Positions 59,196 to 64,000 of a DNA stretch of 64,000 nt are shown piece by piece (positions within the stretch are counted from its first letter, which is position 1; each line of letters starts with the position of its first letter). The stretch is from JBGAPI01 sp044221335 (GTDB taxonomy: Bacteria; Pseudomonadota; Gammaproteobacteria; Xanthomonadales; Ahniellaceae): the NCBI GenBank assembly GCA_044221335.1, contig JBGAPI010000028.1:3481-67480 (forward strand), read 5' to 3'. The notes below the pieces were generated by a model. That model had not been told where the DNA came from. It saw only the letters and a list, made by a program, of their open reading frames with translations, and did not search any database. The translations under genes and the position numbers were made by a program.

Positions 59196-60002
59196 TTAGA
59201 TGCTCTCTTCCTCCCGAGTCTTTTGCCCGTCCTCCCGGCGCGAGGTCAGGCGCTCCTTGATCCGTGACTTGGTCTCTTCGCTGGAGCGGTAGTAGCGGAT
59301 TGACTCGTTGCCGGTCTCCACGATGTAGCAGTGGTGGGTGAAGCGGTCGAGCAGCGCGGTGGTCATCTTGGCGTCGCCGAACACCGCCGACCACTCGCGG
59401 AAGTCGAGGTTGGTGGTGACCATCACGCTGGTGTGCTCGTACAGACGCGATAGCAGGTGGAACAGTAGCGCGCCGCCGGATTGCGAGAACGGCAGGTAGC
59501 CGAGCTCGTCGAGGATGACGAGGTCCATGCGCAAGAGCTGAGCGGCGATGCGCCCGGCGCGGCCCTGCGCCTTCTCCAGTTCGAGTGCGTTGACCAGGTC
59601 GACGGTCGAGTGGAATCTCACCCGGCGGCCGTGGCGGGTGATGCCGGCGACGCCGATGGCGGTAGCAAGGTGAGTCTTGCCGGTACCCGGGCCGCCGATC
59701 AGCACCACGTTGTGGGCCTGGTCGGTGAAGGTGAGTTCGGACAACTGCTGGATCAGCGCGCGGTCGACCGGCGAGATCGCGAAGTCGAAGCCCGCCAGGT
59801 CGCGGTGGAACGGGAAGCGGGCCGCGGTCATCTGGGTTCGGACCGCGCGCATCGCGCGCTCGGTGCCCTCGGCGTCGAGCAGGTGCTCGACCAGCCAGCG
59901 CGAACTGTCGATCGCGGTCGCGCTCTGCTCGAGCAGGTCGGTCATGGCGCCGGCCATGCCTGTCAGGCGAAGTTGCTTCAACTCCTGGGCGAGATCACGC
60001 AT
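59196..60002 (-). CDS. istB: IS21 helper ATPase IstB
   Basis: The 268-residue AAA+ protein has Walker A VVLIGGPGTGKTHLATAIG, Walker B LVILDELGYLPF and VMVTTNLDFREWSAVFGD. It forms the ATPase that selects target DNA for IstA. It overlaps istA by 8 bp. The start has GGAG upstream (60011-60014 region). The TAA stop lies about 175 bp inside the left end. Confidence 0.95.
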   Translation of the reverse strand: MRDLAQELKQLRLTGMAGAMTDLLEQSATAIDSSRWLVEHLLDAEGTERAMRAVRTQMTAARFPFHRDLAGFDFAISPVDRALIQQLSELTFTDQAHNVVLIGGPGTGKTHLATAIGVAGITRHGRRVRFHSTVDLVNALELEKAQGRAGRIAAQLLRMDLVILDELGYLPFSQSGGALLFHLLSRLYEHTSVMVTTNLDFREWSAVFGDAKMTTALLDRFTHHCYIVETGNESIRYYRSSEETKSRIKERLTSRREDGQKTREEESI

Positions 60003-61506
60003 GGTCGATCTCCGTGCCCGCGCGCAGGCGGTCGTAGCGGGCGGTGTCGGCCACCGGCTGCGTGGTGACCGTTAGTGGCGTCGCGGCCTGCTCCGGCAAC
60101 GGCGCGGAGTGCAACCGCCCCAGCACGTTGAGCACGTGCTCGACGCTGACCCGGCCGGACGGCGGACCCGACTCCAGCGCCAGCTCCACCGCGACCAGCA
60201 CCGCCTCCAGGCCGGCAGCGGGCACCATCGCCAGCACCTGGGCCATAACCCGGTCGCCGCCCTCGTGGCGCAGCAGGCCGCGCCGGAGCTTCTGCAGGGG
60301 TTCGGGCAGGTCGGTGAATGGCGCACCGTTGCGCAAGGCGCCAGGCTTGCGTTCGAGCAGCGGCAGGTAGTGCTGCCAGTCGTAGCGGACGTGGCCCTTA
60401 TCGGAGAGCCGTGCATGGCTCGCCACCACCGCGTCGTTTGCCACCACCACCACGGTCTCGGGATACAGGTGCGTGCTGACCGTCTGCCCGACCAGCTCGC
60501 AGGGCACCGAGTATCGATTGCGCGCCACCGTGACCAGGCAGGTGCTGCTCACTCGCGCCGGGTGCTCGACGTAGCCATCGAACGGCGCGGGCATCGGCAT
60601 CAGGTGCTCGCGCTCGATCTCCAGCATCTGGGCGATGCTGAACTCGTCGCGTTCGGGATGGCGCAGTTCCTCCCACAAGGCCCGGCAGCGTGCCGCCAGC
60701 CAGACGTTGAGTTCGGCGAACGAGCCGACGCGCTGCTCGGTCGCCGCCTGCCACACCCGACGACGGCTGTCCTGCACGTTCTTCTCGACCCGGCCCTTCT
60801 CCCAGCCGGAGGCCACGTTGCAGAAGTCCGGGTCGAACAGGTAGTGCGCGCACATCACCGAGAAGCGGGCGTTGACCTTGCGGCCCTTGCCCTTGTTGAC
60901 CTTGTCCACCGCGGTCTTCATGTTGTCGTAGATGCCGCGCCGAGCCACCCCCAGCGCGGCGAAGCAGCGGGTGTGGGCATCGAACAGCATCTCGTGGCCC
61001 TGGCTCGGGTAGGCCACCAGCCAGAACGCGCGGCTGGCGCACAGCTTCATGTGCGCGAGCTGGACCTTGCGGTAGATCCCGCCGATCACCAGGCCTTCCT
61101 CGCTCCAGTCGAACTGGAAGGCCTCGCCCAGCTCGAAGGTGAGCGGCACGAAGGCGCGGTTCGCTTCTCTCTGACCTTCGCCCTGCCGCCAGGCCCGAAC
61201 GAAGTCAGTGACCCGCGAGTAGGCACCGTCGTAGCCGTCCGCCTGGATCGCCTGGAACAAGGCCAGCGCCGTGCGCCGCTCGCGCTTCGGCCGGTGCGCA
61301 TCGACCTTCAGCGCCTGCCTGAGGCGCTCATGGAACGGCGTCAGCTTGGTCGGCACCGCGGATCGCCGATACTTCGGCTCGCCGTCGACCGGCGCCTTCA
61401 GCCAGCGCCGGATCGTGTTGCGCGACAGGCTGGTGGAACGTGCGATCTCTCGCACCGACTTGCCCTGGCGGAAGTGCATCCGCCGAATCTTGCCAATCAT
61501 GGCCAT
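59995..61506 (-). CDS. istA: IS21 transposase IstA
   Basis: The 503-residue DDE transposase has an N-terminal HTH (MAMIGKIRRMHFRQGKSVRE, SRNTIRRWLKAP), a DDE catalytic core with FQFDWSEEG, YDNMKTAVDK and the Glu in WEKGRVEKNVQDSRRRVW, and a C-terminal beta-domain (LVTVARNRYSVPCELVG). I chose ATG at 61506 rather than an in-frame GTG at 61515 because GGAG lies 8 bases from it and abuts the GTG. No disruption is seen. Confidence 0.95.
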   Translation of the reverse strand: MAMIGKIRRMHFRQGKSVREIARSTSLSRNTIRRWLKAPVDGEPKYRRSAVPTKLTPFHERLRQALKVDAHRPKRERRTALALFQAIQADGYDGAYSRVTDFVRAWRQGEGQREANRAFVPLTFELGEAFQFDWSEEGLVIGGIYRKVQLAHMKLCASRAFWLVAYPSQGHEMLFDAHTRCFAALGVARRGIYDNMKTAVDKVNKGKGRKVNARFSVMCAHYLFDPDFCNVASGWEKGRVEKNVQDSRRRVWQAATEQRVGSFAELNVWLAARCRALWEELRHPERDEFSIAQMLEIEREHLMPMPAPFDGYVEHPARVSSTCLVTVARNRYSVPCELVGQTVSTHLYPETVVVVANDAVVASHARLSDKGHVRYDWQHYLPLLERKPGALRNGAPFTDLPEPLQKLRRGLLRHEGGDRVMAQVLAMVPAAGLEAVLVAVELALESGPPSGRVSVEHVLNVLGRLHSAPLPEQAATPLTVTTQPVADTARYDRLRAGTEIDHA

Positions 61507-61620
61507 GGTGATCACTCCAGTTTCCCTGCGGACAAACGCCGCAGGGTAGGTTGAGCACCCGGGTCACTTTTGGATCGGCAGAAGCCTCATATGTGGGTCA
61601 ATTTTCGGTCGGCGCCAACA

Positions 61621-61662
61621 GTCCACCAGGGCGACGTCCGGAATCATCGTGTAGTCGTCCAT
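61621..61662 (-). pseudogene. Detached N-terminal stub of the vWA gene
   Basis: ATG at 61662 with AAGGGGAAAC upstream opens MDDYTMIPDVALVD, ending in the duplicated target. Joined across the IS to NTEQRTPLVLVLDASGSM this reconstructs a 228-residue YegL-like protein whose leader has the length of E. coli YegL. The promoter of the triad probably lies just upstream (61663-61900); that stretch has a GGGGCG-TGACAG-CGCCCC hairpin (61814-61831) but no gene. Confidence 0.85.
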
Positions 61663-61953
61663 GTTTCCCCTTCCGCAGGCGGCAGGCTGCGTCCGTATCG
61701 ATGTGATCTCGTCCGGGAAAGCGTGCCGTCAGGAAGATATTCGGTCGCTCCGGGCATTTCCAAGCTGGAACCCGAGGCGTGGCCCGCAGGCTGTTGAAAG
61801 TAATGCCTTTGATGGGGCGTGACAGCGCCCCGGCCCCCATCCTGCGACACTCCTCGCGGCATTCATGCCCGAGGATTGCCCCGCACGATCACCCGTCGCG
61901 CCACGGGCTTTACGTAAAATCCGCGGTCATCGTTGCGTGCAAGGGCGTTCGAC

Positions 61954-63786
61954 ATGTGTGGAATCGTTGCGGCAGTCGCTACCCGGGATGTGGTTCCGAC
62001 CCTGATCGGCGGGCTCAAGGCCCTGGAATACCGCGGCTACGACTCCGCCGGCATCGCGCTGCTGACGGGGAGCGGCCTCGCTCGCCTGCGCACCCAGGGC
62101 AAGGTACGTGACCTGGAGACCCTGCACGCCGCCGAGCCGATCCACGGAACCACCGGCATCGCCCATACCCGCTGGGCCACCCACGGCGCGCCGGTCACGA
62201 AGAACGCGCATCCGGTCGCCTCGCGCGACACCGTGGCGGTGGTCCACAACGGCATCATCGAGAATCACGCGGAACTCCGCGCCGAGCTGATCGCGGCCGG
62301 CTTCGAGTTCGCCACCGACACCGACACCGAGGTGATCGCGCACCTGATCGAGCGCGACCACGCCGCCGGCATGCCGCTGCGCGAGTCGGTGCAGAAGACC
62401 ATCGCGCGGCTGCACGGCGCCTACGCGATCGCGGTGATCTCCAAGCGCGAGCCCGGCGTCGCGATCGGCGCGCGCCGCGGCAGCCCGATGGTGCTGGGCG
62501 TCACCGAGCACGAGCAGTTCATCGCCTCCGACGTGCATGCGCTGCTGCCGGAGACGCGGCGCTTCGTCTACCTCGCCGAGGGCGATCTCGCGGAGATCCG
62601 CCTCGGCCAGGCGACGATCTACGACGCAACGGGCGCCAGGGTCGAGCGCCCGGTGAAGGAGGCGCACTTTTCCGCCGACGCGGTCGAGCGCGGCGAGTAC
62701 CGCCACTACATGCTGAAGGAGATCCACGAGCAGCCGCAGGCGGTCGCGGACACGCTCGAGGGCCGGCTCTCCGGTGGCCGCATTCTCACCGAGATCTTCG
62801 GCGTCGACGCGCCGAAGCTGCTGAGCGGAACCCGGGCGGTGCACCTGGTCGCCTGCGGCTCCAGCTACCACGCGTCGCTGGTCGCGCGGCACTGGATCGA
62901 ATCGCTGGCGCGGGTGCCGGTCACGGTCGAGATCGCAAGCGAGTACCGTTACCGGGACGCGGTGGTGCCGGAAGGCACGCTGTTCGTCACCGTGTCGCAG
63001 TCGGGCGAGACCGCCGACACCCTGGCGGCGCTGCGCATCGGCCGCGAGCGCGGCTACATGGCGGCGCTCGCCATCTGCAACGTGCCGGAGTCCTCGCTGG
63101 TGCGCGAATCCGAGCTGGTGCTGATGACCCGCGCCGGCCCCGAGATCGGCGTCGCCTCGACCAAGGCCTTCATCACCCAGCTGACCGCGCTGGCGCTGCT
63201 GGCGCTGGAGCTCGGGCGCCATCACGGCCTCGACGCCGCGCGCTACGCCGCCGGTGTCCACGAACTCGAACAACTGCCTGGCGCGATCGCCGCGGTACTG
63301 AAGCACGACGCCGCGATCCGCGCGCTCGCCGAGCAGTTCGTGCCGCGCGACCACGCGCTGTTCCTCGGCCGCGGCGCGCAGTTCCCGATCGCGATGGAAG
63401 GCGCGCTGAAGCTGAAGGAGATCAGCTACATCCACGCCGAGGCCTATCCGGCCGGCGAGCTCAAGCACGGCCCGCTGGCGCTGGTCGACGCCGAGATGCC
63501 GGTGATCGCGGTGGCGCCGAACGATCGCCTCCTGGAAAAGCTGAAGTCGAACCTGGAAGAGGTCCGCGCCCGCGGCGGCCAGCTCTACGTCCTCGCCGAC
63601 ACCGCCGTCGCCGCCGGCATGGCGGTCCCCGCCGACCGCTGTCTCGCGATTGACGCCGGCGGCGAAATCACCGCCCCGATCGTCTGCACCGTCCCGCTGC
63701 AGCTGCTCGCCTACCACGTGGCCGTGCTGCGCGGCACCGATGTCGACCAGCCGCGGAACCTCGCGAAGAGCGTCACCGTCGAGTAG
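61954..63786 (+). CDS. glmS: Glutamine-fructose-6-phosphate aminotransferase
   Basis: The 610-residue product makes glucosamine-6-phosphate from fructose-6-phosphate and glutamine, the entry to peptidoglycan and LPS amino sugars. The N-terminal class II amidotransferase starts MCGIVAAVATRDVVPTLIGGLKALEYRGYDSAGIAL with Cys2 as nucleophile, then HTRWATHG. Two SIS domains follow (HLVACGSSYHASLVARHWIE; TVSQSGETADTLAALR; IASTKAF-like GVASTKAFITQL; SYIHAEAYPAGELKHGPLALVD), ending NLAKSVTVE. The start at MCGIV is fixed by the required N-terminal Cys. TTTACGTAAAAT upstream may be part of the promoter. No glmS ribozyme is visible. Confidence 0.97.
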   Translation: MCGIVAAVATRDVVPTLIGGLKALEYRGYDSAGIALLTGSGLARLRTQGKVRDLETLHAAEPIHGTTGIAHTRWATHGAPVTKNAHPVASRDTVAVVHNGIIENHAELRAELIAAGFEFATDTDTEVIAHLIERDHAAGMPLRESVQKTIARLHGAYAIAVISKREPGVAIGARRGSPMVLGVTEHEQFIASDVHALLPETRRFVYLAEGDLAEIRLGQATIYDATGARVERPVKEAHFSADAVERGEYRHYMLKEIHEQPQAVADTLEGRLSGGRILTEIFGVDAPKLLSGTRAVHLVACGSSYHASLVARHWIESLARVPVTVEIASEYRYRDAVVPEGTLFVTVSQSGETADTLAALRIGRERGYMAALAICNVPESSLVRESELVLMTRAGPEIGVASTKAFITQLTALALLALELGRHHGLDAARYAAGVHELEQLPGAIAAVLKHDAAIRALAEQFVPRDHALFLGRGAQFPIAMEGALKLKEISYIHAEAYPAGELKHGPLALVDAEMPVIAVAPNDRLLEKLKSNLEEVRARGGQLYVLADTAVAAGMAVPADRCLAIDAGGEITAPIVCTVPLQLLAYHVAVLRGTDVDQPRNLAKSVTVE

Positions 63787-63961
63787 AGCGGGCCCAGACC
63801 CGTCGCTCCGTGTAGAAATAGAACAAGGTCCTATCGTCGAGAATAAAGTCCTGCCCGAAGGAAAAAAGGTTCTTCGCCAATCTGCGGGGACGAAAAAGCG
63901 GGCGCACAGCCGCCACTGCTAGGTTGCTGTTGTCGAGGCAGCTAGTAGTAGGAGGGCGACT

Positions 63962-64000
63962 GTGGCCCTGTTCGAGTCTATTTCCCGCCTGGGTGGCTGG
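63962..64000 (+). CDS. Start of an unidentified gene (runs off the window)
   Basis: GTG at 63962 follows AGGAGG (63950-63955) at ideal spacing and opens MALFESISRLGGW, truncated by the window end. The 175 bp between glmS and this start contain a lower-GC segment (63815-63880) but no gene. Confidence 0.5.
   Translation, partial: MALFESISRLGGW

Larger units (their letters stand above)
59021..61620 (-). mobile_element. Complete IS21-family insertion sequence, 2600 bp
   Basis: The ends form imperfect inverted repeats of 28 bp, TGTCCGCGCCGATTGAAAAT then TGACCCGC at the left and TGTTGGCGCCGACCGAAAAT then TGACCCAC at the right (read inward). Each end also carries an internal copy of the motif (CAAAAGTGACCC, 59060-59070 and its mirror at 61561-61572), the multiple terminal repeats typical of IS21. 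It encodes istA and istB in one operon. Ends TG...CA and 8-bp duplications are intact, so the element could be active. Confidence 0.95.

Noticed and set aside
61954..61954. glmS ribozyme upstream of glmS
   Set aside because: The short leader lacks the ribozyme core, and this RNA is characteristic of Gram-positive bacteria.
61927..63717. 596-codon minus-strand open frame
   Set aside because: It is antisense to glmS, has low-complexity composition and no ribosome binding site.

Overview
The window is 64 kb of GC-rich (visibly near 70%) bacterial chromosome. It looks gammaproteobacterial and probably belongs to the Xanthomonadales/Lysobacterales. Pointers are the pcm-tolC gene order, the GTAG-type REP palindromes resembling those of Stenotrophomonas, the TraB/GumN protein, the CysB-CysJIH layout and the general gene content. 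The species cannot be fixed from sequence alone. One short assembly gap (47 N) lies at 11913-11959.

Layout. 1-8.2 kb: tandem secreted paralogues, an acyl-CoA dehydrogenase, an LEA14-like lipoprotein, a DNase-I-fold hydrolase, a HAD phosphatase, TolC and a Pcm-type methyltransferase. 8.6-13.9 kb: an RND pump (permease and adaptor) divergent from its TetR-type regulator. 14-20.3 kb: small orphan genes, a large secreted S41 peptidase and a TraB/GumN protein. 20.5-25.4 kb: two secreted intradiol-dioxygenase-like proteins flanking a BaeSR-like two-component system. 25.8-32.2 kb: a lone Hpt protein, then the assimilatory sulfate operon cysJIH convergent with cysB. 32.8-39.2 kb: a receptor-like Ser/Thr kinase coupled to moaB, a DUF2145 operon divergent from an XRE regulator, and a MOSC protein. 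39.3-42.5 kb: an overlapping transporter / Tat-exported epimerase / outer-membrane barrel operon. 42.7-46.3 kb: a uracil-DNA-glycosylase-like gene, an ATP-pyrophosphatase, tRNA-Gly(CCC), and a RimB-like protease with RimK. 46.8-53 kb: a BlaI/M56 sensor pair, then a tightly packed operon of response regulator, histidine kinase, phytanoyl-CoA-dioxygenase-like and sulfotransferase-like genes. 53-55.8 kb: an S41 peptidase and a membrane AraC regulator. 55.8-61.7 kb: a YegI/YegK/YegL-like kinase / PP2C / vWA triad whose first gene is interrupted by a complete IS21-family element. 61.9-63.8 kb: glmS, then the start of another gene.

The most striking features are these. (1) A 2600-bp IS21 element with a perfect 8-bp target duplication sits in codons 12-14 of the vWA gene, and its terminal base plus the duplicated target rebuild an in-frame ATG. 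(2) GTAG REP palindromes whose TAG serves as the stop codon of at least nine genes. (3) About 110-bp palindromic elements bounded by CGTCATTGCGAG / CTCGCAATGACG, repeatedly flanked by 7-bp-period arrays. (4) A TCS-dioxygenase-sulfotransferase operon and a TCS flanked by two intradiol-like enzymes, either of which could be an undescribed functional unit.
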